From Paenibacillus sp. 1_12 (GTDB lineage Bacteria; Bacillota; Bacilli; Paenibacillales; NBRC-103111), in contig NZ_FOTE01000006.1 in NCBI RefSeq assembly GCF_900114475.1, positions 310,001-374,000 of the forward strand: 64,000 nucleotides of DNA, read 5' to 3'. A program made the position numbers and the translations under genes. Positions 52,800 to 60,898 of the stretch are shown here, one piece after another (the stretch's first letter is position 1; each line of letters starts with the position of its first letter). The notes under the pieces were generated by a model. It saw only the letters and a list, made by a program, of their open reading frames with translations. It was not told the DNA's origin and searched no databases.

Positions 52800-54055
52800 T
52801 TGTAGTGCCCTCCGATTTTAAGAGCTCTGTGCCGTGCTTGACCCGCTGCTGCCGCTGACGAAGCCCTAACGATAGCCGCGCTGCCGAATCTGTCCTTGAT
52901 GAAATCCGTAGCTTTCTCCAGTGCCCTCTGCCTTTCCTGATCCTCGAATAGGGTCATCTGGTATTCTTCATCTTTAACCAGGCCGCTTATAGTCACCCCG
53001 GCTCTGCGAACCGGCATGCCATCCCAAAAGCGATAAAACAGGCTGCGTGCTGCCTCATAAACTTTGTTCGTATTGTTGGTAGGGTCCGGTAATGTTGTTT
53101 GACGCGAAAATCCCGTTGGTGCATCAAACGGGCTGCACATACATCCGACCGTCACCGTCGAGCCCATATATTGCTTACGCCGCGCATCCCGGCATATTTC
53201 TTCCGTCAGCTCTAAGAGTATCGTGTCGATCTCTTCCTCCGTAACGTAATCCCGCGGCAAGGTCATCATATGTCCTACAGATTTGGGCGCTACACGATGA
53301 GTACTTGGCGTTACAAGGCTGCTATCAATGCCATTCGCCGTTTGCCATAGCAAATCTGCATGGATGTCAGCGTTTTTTCCGAATCGTGTTTTTAACAAGC
53401 TTTTCAGCTTCGGTAAAGGTGTTTGTGCCAGGTCCCCGATATTATGTATGCCCAGCCGAAAGAAATGCTTTTTCATTCGACTGCCTACACCGAACATTTT
53501 TTCAATGGGCAGCTTCCACAAATCACCCGACAGGTTTGCTTTGTCTATGCTGTAGATGCCTTCTGGATTTTTCTTGGCGTAATTGTCACAGGCCATCTTG
53601 GCAAGCATTTTGGTTGACGATATCCCCACCCTTGACCATACACCGGTTGCCAGCATGATTTTGGTCTGGATCTGTTTGGCGATTTCCGTTGGCGAACCGA
53701 ACATCCCCACCGAGTTGGTAACGTCCAGGAACTGTTCGTCTATACTAAAAGGCTCCACAAGATTCGTAAAGGATTCAAATATTTCCGTAATTCGTAATGA
53801 CACATCAATGTACATCTGCATTCGAGGCTTCACAATGATTAGCTCAGGGCACTTGCTCAGAGATTCGCCCAGGCGCTCTGCTGTAGTCACACCATACTCC
53901 TTGGCAATGGGACAGGCCGCCAAAATAATGCCAGACCTAAGGGCGGGGTCACCGGCAACTACAAGCGGCTTATCTCTATATTCGGGGTGAGCAGCTTTCT
54001 CGACGCTTGCATAGAAGCTCTGGCAGTCCACTAAAAATATGATACGCTCCTTCAT
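52796..54055 (-). CDS. Y-family DNA polymerase, UvrX/YqjW type
   Basis: A translesion polymerase of 419 residues from ATG 54055 (GAAGAGGTGG upstream). The catalytic motifs are FLVDCQSFYASVE (Asp10) and SIDEQFLDVT (Asp106, Glu107), with helix-hairpin-helix and little-finger regions after. A QMTLF pentapeptide near the C-terminus is a beta-clamp binding motif. It is the middle gene of a three-gene cassette behind two LexA boxes, so it should be DNA-damage induced. Confidence 0.92.
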   Translation of the reverse strand: MKERIIFLVDCQSFYASVEKAAHPEYRDKPLVVAGDPALRSGIILAACPIAKEYGVTTAERLGESLSKCPELIIVKPRMQMYIDVSLRITEIFESFTNLVEPFSIDEQFLDVTNSVGMFGSPTEIAKQIQTKIMLATGVWSRVGISSTKMLAKMACDNYAKKNPEGIYSIDKANLSGDLWKLPIEKMFGVGSRMKKHFFRLGIHNIGDLAQTPLPKLKSLLKTRFGKNADIHADLLWQTANGIDSSLVTPSTHRVAPKSVGHMMTLPRDYVTEEEIDTILLELTEEICRDARRKQYMGSTVTVGCMCSPFDAPTGFSRQTTLPDPTNNTNKVYEAARSLFYRFWDGMPVRRAGVTISGLVKDEEYQMTLFEDQERQRALEKATDFIKDRFGSAAIVRASSAAAAGQARHRALKIGGHYK

Positions 54056-54252
54056 ACGGACCACCTCTTCTCTGGAGCGATTGCCAAAATATTTTCCTGT
54101 TTGAACACTCGAAGTCCTTTCTGAGTGAAACAGTAGGCACAGACATAGTTATTTTTGATCGAGCGCACCTCAATAAACCGCTGCGTAAAGGCGCCCTTCT
54201 TATTCATATACATAATCTCTACCCTCTGACCTATATAGCGCTGCATCTCCAT
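54052..54252 (-). CDS. mini WYL-like protein of the SOS cassette
   Basis: About 66 residues from ATG 54252, 7 bases after GAGGTG (an ATG at 54258 is also in frame). The sequence RYIGQRVEIMYMNKKGAFTQRFIEVRSI, with FKQENILAIAP, looks like a bare WYL-type ligand/nucleic-acid-binding beta barrel without a DNA-binding domain. Its stop overlaps the polymerase start by 4 bases. It may modulate the polymerase or sense DNA damage products; this is inference. Confidence 0.72.
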   Translation of the reverse strand: MEMQRYIGQRVEIMYMNKKGAFTQRFIEVRSIKNNYVCAYCFTQKGLRVFKQENILAIAPEKRWSV

Positions 54253-54365
54253 ATTCATACACCTCACCGAACGATTTTTAAAGTTCGTGGCTAACAAACA
54301 CCCAATAGTCACGTGAACGTCTTGTTATTGGGTACACCAGCACGTGCAAGTTAACACAAGAATAG

Positions 54366-54420
54366 GAACACTTGTTCTATTTATTATATTCAATATACCG
54401 AACAAATATTCGTATTTCAA
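54366..54420 (-). promoter_or_regulatory. promoter with two LexA (SOS) boxes
   Basis: On the minus strand TTGAAA (54420-54415) and TATATT (54397-54392) are 17 bases apart. CGAACAAATATTCG (54399-54412) lies in the spacer and GAACACTTGTTC (54366-54377) downstream of the -10; both fit the Gram-positive CGAAC-N4-GTTCG LexA box (the second has the full GAAC-N4-GTTC core). Confidence 0.78.
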
Positions 54421-54466
54421 CAGGTATTTTTTAGGATGTGCGTTGTTCTTGCCCTGATCACCCAAA

Positions 54467-54694
54467 TCAAACGACAGTCGAGCTTGATCCATCAATAAGA
54501 TCCGGATCGTTCGTGTTCGTACTGTTGTTCTGATTATTCGTTATAGATCCAAAACTGTCACCTGGTGAAAATGAGTTGGCACCCGCATAATTTTTGGAGG
54601 TGCTGGAAAGAATGATATAAGCTGCATCTCCAATTTGGACATTGGAACTTTGTTCCACGCTATTAATTTTGATATTTCCAACGACTGAAGGCAT
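54467..54694 (-). CDS. spore germination protein GerPF/GerPA-like
   Basis: A 75-residue protein from ATG 54694 (GGGAGAGG upstream) reading PSVVGNIKINSVEQSSNVQIGDAAYI, then SSTSKNYAGANSFSPGDSF and an Asn/Thr/Ser-rich tail. This is the typical GerPF-type layout of spore-coat permeability proteins. No other gerP genes are adjacent. Confidence 0.82.
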   Translation of the reverse strand: MPSVVGNIKINSVEQSSNVQIGDAAYIILSSTSKNYAGANSFSPGDSFGSITNNQNNSTNTNDPDLIDGSSSTVV

Positions 54695-54862
54695 TGCTGA
54701 TACCTCTCCCATCTTATAACCCATTTGTACATATTGTATGAGATAACCGCCTAAACGCTACTCACAGGTACGCAAATCATCCAGAACATTCCGCTCCTTC
54801 CACTAAGCTATGAATGTCTGTTTCATCGTTCGGGTAAGCTATAACTACTCTGATTTAAAGGA

Positions 54863-55033
54863 ATGATCCATACGAACATTAATACGGATAGCTTCAAGGT
54901 TGCGTCGCTTAGCGATTATGATCGTGCCGTAAAAATCATCGAAGAAGCCGAATCGTCTATCGCGCAATTGGTCGGTAACGAAATTACTCTGATTGCTTAC
55001 GAGAAAATCGAAGGTTTGAAAAGGAAGATTTGA
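54863..55033 (+). CDS. 56-residue protein of unknown function
   Basis: ATG at 54863 opens a frame for NINTDSFKVASLSDYDRAVKII, then EEAESSIAQLVGNEITLIAYEK. AAAGGA lies directly before the ATG, closer than ideal. The sequence is compact alpha/beta and coding-like. It is the first of two tiny genes read toward a strong terminator. Confidence 0.6.
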   Translation: MIHTNINTDSFKVASLSDYDRAVKIIEEAESSIAQLVGNEITLIAYEKIEGLKRKI

Positions 55034-55091
55034 TTTAATGGGGAATGGGTAAGTAAAGTCAACGTCATAACTATCCAAGGAGGAAAAAGTG

Positions 55092-55217
55092 ATGAATAAA
55101 AAAGCACTGGCTGTCATTGGATTGGGAGCTGCATATTTGCTAAGAAACAAACAAACCCGTCAAAATTTGATGAACCAGCTTAAATCTTTTGCTGTCAGAA
55201 ATAAAGCTAAGTCGTAA
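55092..55217 (+). CDS. 41-residue basic amphipathic protein
   Basis: ATG at 55092 has AAGGAGG about 9 bases upstream, and a terminator begins at its stop codon. The product has a short hydrophobic start (KKALAVIGLGAAYLLRNKQ) and a basic helix (NLMNQLKSFAVRNKAKS). No family recognised. Confidence 0.68.
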   Translation: MNKKALAVIGLGAAYLLRNKQTRQNLMNQLKSFAVRNKAKS

Positions 55218-55258
55218 AAAAAAGCCCCCTTCTGATTTCCATCAGAAAGGGGCTTTTT
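55218..55258 (+). terminator. strong terminator of the tiny-gene pair
   Basis: AAAAAGCCCCCTTCTGAT and ATCAGAAAGGGGCTTTTT pair around TTCC (one mismatch). It may also terminate the convergent 55274 gene. Confidence 0.88.
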
Positions 55259-55273
55259 GGACTATGGTTGATA

Positions 55274-55555
55274 TCAATGAACGACGTGATTCACAGCCGC
55301 CATATACTTCCTCATTCTGGATTGCAGCTCGAAATTGCTGACAATAACATGATTGAGGTCAATTCGATGATGATCCTGATATCGAAAAAAAAGCTGTCCT
55401 TTGATTTGCTGTATATCTGCATTCACTTTATCAATCGCCGATTGGAAAGCGGGATTGTAGATCTTCAAATGCTCAAGGCTTTCTGTGACCTCGGATAGAA
55501 GAAGGAATTCTTTCAGCAATTCTTCCTCGTTCATGGTCGAAAAAGGAATTTTCAT
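55274..55555 (-). CDS. 93-residue helical protein of unknown function
   Basis: The product (FSTMNEEELLKEFLLLSEVTE, then YNPAFQSAIDKVNADIQQIKG) is a soluble, mainly helical protein. AGGAAGTGG lies upstream of the ATG at 55555. No family recognised. Confidence 0.68.
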   Translation of the reverse strand: MKIPFSTMNEEELLKEFLLLSEVTESLEHLKIYNPAFQSAIDKVNADIQQIKGQLFFRYQDHHRIDLNHVIVSNFELQSRMRKYMAAVNHVVH

Positions 55556-55699
55556 AAGACCACTTCCTTAATAATCATTCTTAGTCTATTAGCTTCAGGG
55601 ACTTAAGAACTATATCGGTAAAGTAATCTTCATAATGAAGTCCAAATTCCAAAACATGAACAAGACCCTACAGGATACTTAAGGTTATGTTTTAAGTGA

Positions 55700-56845
55700 T
55701 TAACCTTTTTTCATAGCCGGAGTTCCGGTCAGCAGACGGCCCAGCGGAAACCGACTGAGTAATTGGGCAACGAAGACCGATAACAGCGTACATAGAACAA
55801 ATGCAACGATCGTCCGCAGTGATACATTCCAGCCAAGCAGGTATCGATCGGTTACAAACGTAGCTGCGGTTAACATCAATGCATGGGCCAAATAGGCGCC
55901 ATATGAATAATGACCCAAATAGTTGAAAATCCGCTTGAATCGCTCGCTCGCGTGTTCCTGAAAAGCCAACGCCACTATATACATGGCAACCACCGAAATC
56001 ATCAGAAATACCGCCATAAAGGGCTGCACCAGCAAGGTATCGTTATATTGAATGATGATCTTTCCGTTGACTGAAAAGTGACTGACAATTTTATAAAATA
56101 ATGCACAAGCAACCAACACATAGAGGCTGATTCCTATTGTCTTCCATTGCAGTAAAAGCTGCTTCCATCGGTTCATATTCAATCCCGCAACCATACCCAT
56201 AACAAAATAAATGAAAAAGTAAAGCGCATTACGGTCCGCATATTCAGAGAACAGGGGTGTGAGCACAGGAAGATTCCATTCTATTACAGCATCACTGATC
56301 GTACCCTGCAGCGCGGTAAGCCATATGTAACCGATTGTGAGTACAATAAGTAATGCTACAATCTGTCTTGTACTGCAAGCAGCCCGGATACGGAACACCC
56401 CTTGTTGAATCAACGGAAACAGTAAATACAGCTGAATAACCATAATGACATACCACAGATGATACGACGCAGTACCGGTTAGCCCATATTCATAAATCCG
56501 TTTGAGCTCCTGCCCGAGCGGGATCCCATCTTCACGAAAAGCGATCTCATATATCGCTGACCAGATGAGGTAAGGCAGTACAATATCCTTGCATCGTTTG
56601 CGGATAAAGCTGCTCGCGTGAACACGCTCCTGATAATTATAAAATAAGACAAGACCGGTTATAAAAATAAACACAGGAACGGCGAATTTCGCCGCTATTA
56701 ACTCAATGGCCAGCATAGCGCCATCCGCAATGCCAGCCTCCGGCAAATACGCATAATGACCAATAGCATGCTGAAGCACGACCGCCAAAAAGGCAAAGCC
56801 GCGCAAAGTTTGTATTTCTGCAATTCTCGGCTGTTTGGCTTTCAT
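55700..56845 (-). CDS. acyltransferase 3 family membrane protein
   Basis: A 381-residue protein with about ten membrane helices. The opening EIQTLRGFAFLAVVLQHAIGHY contains the conserved LRG and catalytic-type His of the acyltransferase-3 family (O-acyl transfer to sugars or wall polymers). AAGAAAGGAGAG precedes the ATG. It follows the glyoxalase-like gene on the same strand by 24 bases. Confidence 0.88.
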   Translation of the reverse strand: MKAKQPRIAEIQTLRGFAFLAVVLQHAIGHYAYLPEAGIADGAMLAIELIAAKFAVPVFIFITGLVLFYNYQERVHASSFIRKRCKDIVLPYLIWSAIYEIAFREDGIPLGQELKRIYEYGLTGTASYHLWYVIMVIQLYLLFPLIQQGVFRIRAACSTRQIVALLIVLTIGYIWLTALQGTISDAVIEWNLPVLTPLFSEYADRNALYFFIYFVMGMVAGLNMNRWKQLLLQWKTIGISLYVLVACALFYKIVSHFSVNGKIIIQYNDTLLVQPFMAVFLMISVVAMYIVALAFQEHASERFKRIFNYLGHYSYGAYLAHALMLTAATFVTDRYLLGWNVSLRTIVAFVLCTLLSVFVAQLLSRFPLGRLLTGTPAMKKG

Positions 56846-56869
56846 AGCTCTCTCCTTTCTTATTGACGT

Positions 56870-57262
56870 CTAACGGGTTGTCTCGAAAAATTCGATCCAT
56901 TCCCCGTCAGGGCCGTAAAAAAAGAAGTAGCGTGAACCATTCGGCAGCGTCGTAATCTCGGAATCAATCATTTTCAAATTAGTGTTGGTACGGATGCGCG
57001 TAAATTCTTCTTCAATGTCATCCACCGTGAACGCAATATGATGAACCTTGCCTTCTTGCGGCAGCTTGTCATTATATCCGGAGATGAGCTCAAGCTCCGT
57101 TTCAGCCGATTGTCCGAAGCCCAGAAATGCCAGTCGAATCACACCATTTGTATGCGTCAGGGTATCCTTTAAGGTAAGCCCGACAATGTTCTCATAAAAG
57201 GCTATGGAGCGTTCCAGGTCAGCTACCATAATACCCACATGCTCGATCTTTTTTGTTGCCAT
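56870..57262 (-). CDS. VOC-family (glyoxalase/bleomycin-resistance-like) protein
   Basis: A 130-residue vicinal-oxygen-chelate protein: KKIEHVGIMVADLERSIAFYENIVGL supplies the first metal His, VHHIAFTVDDIEEEF the second half, and SRYFFFYGPDGEWIEFFE the C-terminal Glu. A lactoylglutathione lyase or methylmalonyl-CoA epimerase-like activity is possible. AGAGGGGTAA precedes the ATG. Confidence 0.86.
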   Translation of the reverse strand: MATKKIEHVGIMVADLERSIAFYENIVGLTLKDTLTHTNGVIRLAFLGFGQSAETELELISGYNDKLPQEGKVHHIAFTVDDIEEEFTRIRTNTNLKMIDSEITTLPNGSRYFFFYGPDGEWIEFFETTR

Positions 57263-57336
57263 ATCTGTTTATTACCCCTCTGCTATTCACTTCGAATTCC
57301 TTCAGTATAACGGTAAATTCCTTAATAATCCAAACA

Positions 57337-58146
57337 TCAGGTGCCCAGTACCTTTTTGCCTCTTGGCTTCGTACCTTGTGCATCAGGCTCCAGTGTAATT
57401 CCCAACGTTTCAAATGTGCTTTCGGCAGGCGTCAAATCATAGGTCAGTACGCCGTCCCCCTTCTCATTCACACGGAAGGTTCCTCCATTGTAGCGTACAC
57501 CCTCTTTAACAAACCACACCTGATATGCCCAGTCCCCGGTGTTTTTGTTCAAGCCGTTAACCTGCAGCACCAACTGTTTGGCATCTCCCTGCTGCTTGAT
57601 GAAGCATTTACCTGTCGCCTCCGGCATACTCGGGTCAAAGGCCTTTAGTATAAACTGTTTGACGACTTGAGCAGGCTGAACCTCTGGCAATGAGGTGTTG
57701 GGCGAACCAGAAGACCTGCTATCTCCATAATCCTTTAATCCCCACCCTATCGACGCGCCTATAGCAATATATAAGACGGCCGCCGCCACAAAAGACCACC
57801 TTCCGGCCTTCCGACCTGTCTGAATCAGCTTTGGCGGCTCCTCTGCAGCCATTTGTGGCGCAGCGGATATCAAGGGTGCATCTGACCGTTCCATCCCCTC
57901 TTGCCGCTCATGCTCAAGGACGTTTTGCATAATGTTATCGAACATATGACCTTTAACGGAATCGGGAATCTCGATTTCTTCCATCTCGTAGGGTAAAGCT
58001 TGCCATACCTGCTGAAGGTTTCTCAGCTCTTCTGCGCACTGTGGGCACGCCGCCAGATGCAAGGCAAAAGCATTCGACGCTTCCGGAGACAGCTCCTTTA
58101 AAAAGAAGGGAAATACTTGATCGCAGTCATTTATTTTCTCGCTCAT
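57337..58146 (-). CDS. anti-sigma factor, RskA type
   Basis: A 269-residue single-pass membrane protein. An N-terminal zinc-binding anti-sigma motif HLAACPQC (His30, Cys34, Cys37) is followed by one membrane helix at about 113-138 (FVAAAVLYIAIGASIGWGL) and an extracytoplasmic RskA domain (DPSMPEATGKCFIKQQGDAKQLVLQ in outline). Its start lies 6 bases after the stop of the ECF sigma gene. It should hold the sigma factor at the membrane until an envelope signal releases it. Confidence 0.92.
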   Translation of the reverse strand: MSEKINDCDQVFPFFLKELSPEASNAFALHLAACPQCAEELRNLQQVWQALPYEMEEIEIPDSVKGHMFDNIMQNVLEHERQEGMERSDAPLISAAPQMAAEEPPKLIQTGRKAGRWSFVAAAVLYIAIGASIGWGLKDYGDSRSSGSPNTSLPEVQPAQVVKQFILKAFDPSMPEATGKCFIKQQGDAKQLVLQVNGLNKNTGDWAYQVWFVKEGVRYNGGTFRVNEKGDGVLTYDLTPAESTFETLGITLEPDAQGTKPRGKKVLGT

Positions 58147-58152
58147 GGTAGC

Positions 58153-58731
58153 TTACCCCTCTCCTTCCGGCGACAAATGCTTTCGCAGTGTTTTTAGCGC
58201 TTGATGCAACCTGCTCTTTACAGTTCCTATCGGTTCTCCATTACGAGCTGCAATTTCACTTAATGTATAGCCTTCCCAATAAAAATGCCGAATTAATTGA
58301 ACCTGATTGTCTGATAAGTAGGGATAGGCTGCTTCGATCTGCTGTTTTAGTAATCGTCTGGCAACCGTTTCCTGAAGCTCATCCCTGCCCGATAGGGCCG
58401 TGTGCTCGGTCTCGGGGATCTCATAATCAAAAGATACGAGAACCTCCTGCTTTCGCTGCTTTCTTAGCTGATCTATCGTAATGTTTCTCGTGACCGTAAT
58501 GAGCCAATTAACGAACTGCCCTTTGGCTGGATCGTACCCTTTATTGGAGGTCCAAATTCTTGTAAATACCAATTGAACGATATCCTGAGCAAAGGAAGCG
58601 TCAGTGCCCGCTCCTGATTTTACGGCATATGAATAGACGAGCCGCACATAGCGATCATACAAAATACGCAGTGCGAAGCTTTGTTTCTCTTGTATCAGCT
58701 GCATTAATTGCTCATCCGGATATGGCTGCAC
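58153..58731 (-). CDS. ECF-type RNA polymerase sigma factor
   Basis: A 192-residue sigma-70 family protein with region 2 (LRILYDRYVRLVYSYAVKSG; DIVQLVFTRIW) and region 4 (QLIRHFYWEGYTLSEIAARNGEPIGTVKSRLHQAL). The GTG start at 58731 follows GAGGAGCG. Its promoter region carries a motif identical to one in front of the cupredoxin gene just upstream on the same strand, suggesting self-activation and a shared target. Confidence 0.93.
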   Translation of the reverse strand: MQPYPDEQLMQLIQEKQSFALRILYDRYVRLVYSYAVKSGAGTDASFAQDIVQLVFTRIWTSNKGYDPAKGQFVNWLITVTRNITIDQLRKQRKQEVLVSFDYEIPETEHTALSGRDELQETVARRLLKQQIEAAYPYLSDNQVQLIRHFYWEGYTLSEIAARNGEPIGTVKSRLHQALKTLRKHLSPEGEG

Positions 58732-58764
58732 GTAATCTGCGCTCCTCGGGTCAGCTTGTGACCC

Positions 58765-58825
58765 TCTTATTATAAGAAACGAATAAATAACGAAATAGGT
58801 TTACCCCTATCTTCTTATAATAAGA
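58765..58825 (-). promoter_or_regulatory. autoregulatory ECF promoter within a long inverted repeat
   Basis: On the minus strand AAACCTAT (58802-58795), 13 bases, then CGTTTC (58781-58776), ending 45 bases before the sigma gene. The element is flanked by an exact 14-bp inverted repeat, TCTTATTATAAGAA (58765-58778) and TTCTTATAATAAGA (58812-58825), which could be a second operator or a cruciform. Confidence 0.65.
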
Positions 58826-58861
58826 AAAATTTTGCAATAGCTAGTCAGCTCTACCAACGAC

Positions 58862-58907
58862 AAAAAAGCCCGCAGGCTCAGGAGATTCTTCCCCGACTGC
58901 GGACTTC
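58862..58907 (-). terminator. terminator of the cupredoxin gene
   Basis: On the minus strand GTCCGCAG and CTGCGGGC form the outer stem, followed by TTTTTTG, between the cupredoxin and sigma genes. Confidence 0.7.
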
Positions 58908-58919
58908 ATGGATTCCGAC

Positions 58920-60620
58920 TTATTTAACGATAATCGTTGCTTTCATAAAGTCTTTATGTGGGTCGCAATAGTAAGTATACTCGCCCGGCTCTGTCAGCGT
59001 GATGGATTCGGATTGACCTTTAGCCAGCAGCTTAGTTTCAAATACGGGAGTACCGTCCGCCTTCAGCTTGTCGGATACGGCATTATGCTCGAAAGCATGA
59101 TTATTAGTAAATGTAATCGTAGAGCCCACTTCAACCGTCAGTACCGTTTCAGAGAATTTAAAATTATCCATGTTTATGGAATAATTTTTAGCCGCTGCTT
59201 GAGAAGCCGGGGCCGGAGTCGTCGCTGGCTGTGCTGGAGCTGGGGTCGGTTGTGCCGGAGCTGGCGCAGGCGCAGGCGCAGCTGAAGCAGGAACCTTAGG
59301 CGTAGCAGCAGGGTCAAGGACGTACCAAACCTTGCCCACATCCTGACCTGTCACATCACCGGCTTTCACATCTTTGATATAGTAATATAAAGGCCAGCCT
59401 TGGTAGGTTGTTTGCTTGGTCCCATCTTCACGGGTAATCGTTCCAAAATCAGCAGCTTTCAAATCGCCCATGTTTGGAAAATGCTCCGTATAGAAAATCG
59501 GCCAATTCACTTCACAGTTCCCTTTGCATACGCTTATGTTAGCTGTGTCTCTCGTATACAGATAGAGAGCCATTCCTTTGGAATCCGTCAGGAACGTACC
59601 CAACGTATCATTCTTCGCCGTTATGATACCGGAGTAGTTCATCACCATCCAGGAGCCGCCTACGCCTTGTCCTTTGGTCTCTCCTGCCTTTTCATCCTTG
59701 GCGTAATAATAGAGCGGCCAGCCTTTGTAAGTCGTTTGTTTTTTCCCATCCTCACGAACAATCGTTTTAAAATCGGCAGCATTCAGATCACCGGAGATTT
59801 GAATAGAATCTGCAGCAAAAAGCGGCCAGTTCGTAACGCATTGGTCCTTACAAGTGCTCACATTCGGTGTATCTTTCATAAACATATAGAGTGTTCTGCC
59901 GGCTTCGTCCGTCAAATAAGAACCAACTGCTGCATTAGCAGCTATTTTAATGGAAGCGGTTTGGGCGCCAGCCGCTTTTGCAGTGTCTACAACCTTTTTC
60001 TCTACCAATGTGTCCAGAAGCGTCTTACTGCCGCCCTTGACTTTACTCTTTAAAGCTTCGACAGTTGCTGTTGCGATATGTAGGTTGCGTAAAGAGCCTG
60101 CGTTAGCGACCTGAGACAAGCCCAATGTGCCTGCATAAGCAATGACGCCATCGTATTTAAAATCCGTATCCTGTTTATATCCGAGCGATTCCAGCAGAAC
60201 CTTGTAATATTGCTGTGCCGTAATTTGTGCCATAGGCTCAAACTTACCATTGCCGGTACCCGTCCAACCCAGCTGAGGATTCGCTTTCAGATAGCCAAGG
60301 ATGGCTTTGTTGCTGTCATTGACCTGAGCCGCATCCGAGAAGTTGTCCGCCCCTTTGAACGCCGCTGCTGTGGCCTCAAGACCCTGCAATCTCAAAAATA
60401 AAATCGCCGACTGTAATCTTGTCGTAGTCTTGGCCAAGTAACTAGCACTGACACCACTTCCATCCCCCTGCAGCACACCGAGATCTGCTACAATTTGTGC
60501 ATCCGTTTTCACATTGCTCGACACTGGAGCCTCTGCCGCCCACGCCGGAAATGCACTGCCGAGCATAAAAGCTCCTGCAAGCAGCCATGCCGCTGCTTTA
60601 CTGCGTTTCATCATACTCAT
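58920..60620 (-). CDS. exported multidomain protein: SLH-like region, two Lipoprotein_15 repeats, C-terminal cupredoxin
   Basis: 566 residues from ATG 60620 (GGAGG upstream). A signal peptide ends near AWAAE (30). Residues 40-150 resemble SLH units. Residues 231-330 and 339-437 are two copies of the COG4315/Lipoprotein_15 repeat, each with a Cys pair (CKDQC, CKGNC) and a WPLYYY core. A Pro/Ala linker leads to a plastocyanin-like domain with copper ligands His512, Cys552, His555 and Met559 (YYCDPHKDFM). It is probably a wall-associated electron-transfer or copper protein under ECF sigma control. Confidence 0.85.
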   Translation of the reverse strand: MSMMKRSKAAAWLLAGAFMLGSAFPAWAAEAPVSSNVKTDAQIVADLGVLQGDGSGVSASYLAKTTTRLQSAILFLRLQGLEATAAAFKGADNFSDAAQVNDSNKAILGYLKANPQLGWTGTGNGKFEPMAQITAQQYYKVLLESLGYKQDTDFKYDGVIAYAGTLGLSQVANAGSLRNLHIATATVEALKSKVKGGSKTLLDTLVEKKVVDTAKAAGAQTASIKIAANAAVGSYLTDEAGRTLYMFMKDTPNVSTCKDQCVTNWPLFAADSIQISGDLNAADFKTIVREDGKKQTTYKGWPLYYYAKDEKAGETKGQGVGGSWMVMNYSGIITAKNDTLGTFLTDSKGMALYLYTRDTANISVCKGNCEVNWPIFYTEHFPNMGDLKAADFGTITREDGTKQTTYQGWPLYYYIKDVKAGDVTGQDVGKVWYVLDPAATPKVPASAAPAPAPAPAQPTPAPAQPATTPAPASQAAAKNYSINMDNFKFSETVLTVEVGSTITFTNNHAFEHNAVSDKLKADGTPVFETKLLAKGQSESITLTEPGEYTYYCDPHKDFMKATIIVK

Positions 60621-60669
60621 CCCAACCTCCATTAAATATAATTTAGATGTACCTACACCTAATGAAGAT

Positions 60670-60694
60670 AACGCAATGGGTTCCACATAGGTTT
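60670..60694 (-). promoter_or_regulatory. ECF-sigma-type promoter of the cupredoxin gene
   Basis: On the minus strand AAACCTAT (60694-60687), 13 bases, then CGTT (60673-60670), 50 bases before the ATG. It is the same motif and spacing as in front of the sigma gene. Confidence 0.65.
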
Positions 60695-60898
60695 TATCAA
60701 TTTTTGAATAATTTCATAAATAAACAAACATTTTTCACAGCAGTAAGAGCCCTATATAAACATTTATTTACAAGGCCTGCAAGGTGCAATCGTTGATAAA
60801 ATGATGGCGATGAATTAAACTTCTAAATAGAATAAAATCCTTATTATACTGATGCCTGAAGTACGAGCCGAATCTTGCCTATTAATTGGAGGTGTGGA

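Noticed and set aside
54845-55150. 101-residue minus-strand frame
   Set aside because: Antisense to two small plus-strand genes that have better coding character and a shared terminator.
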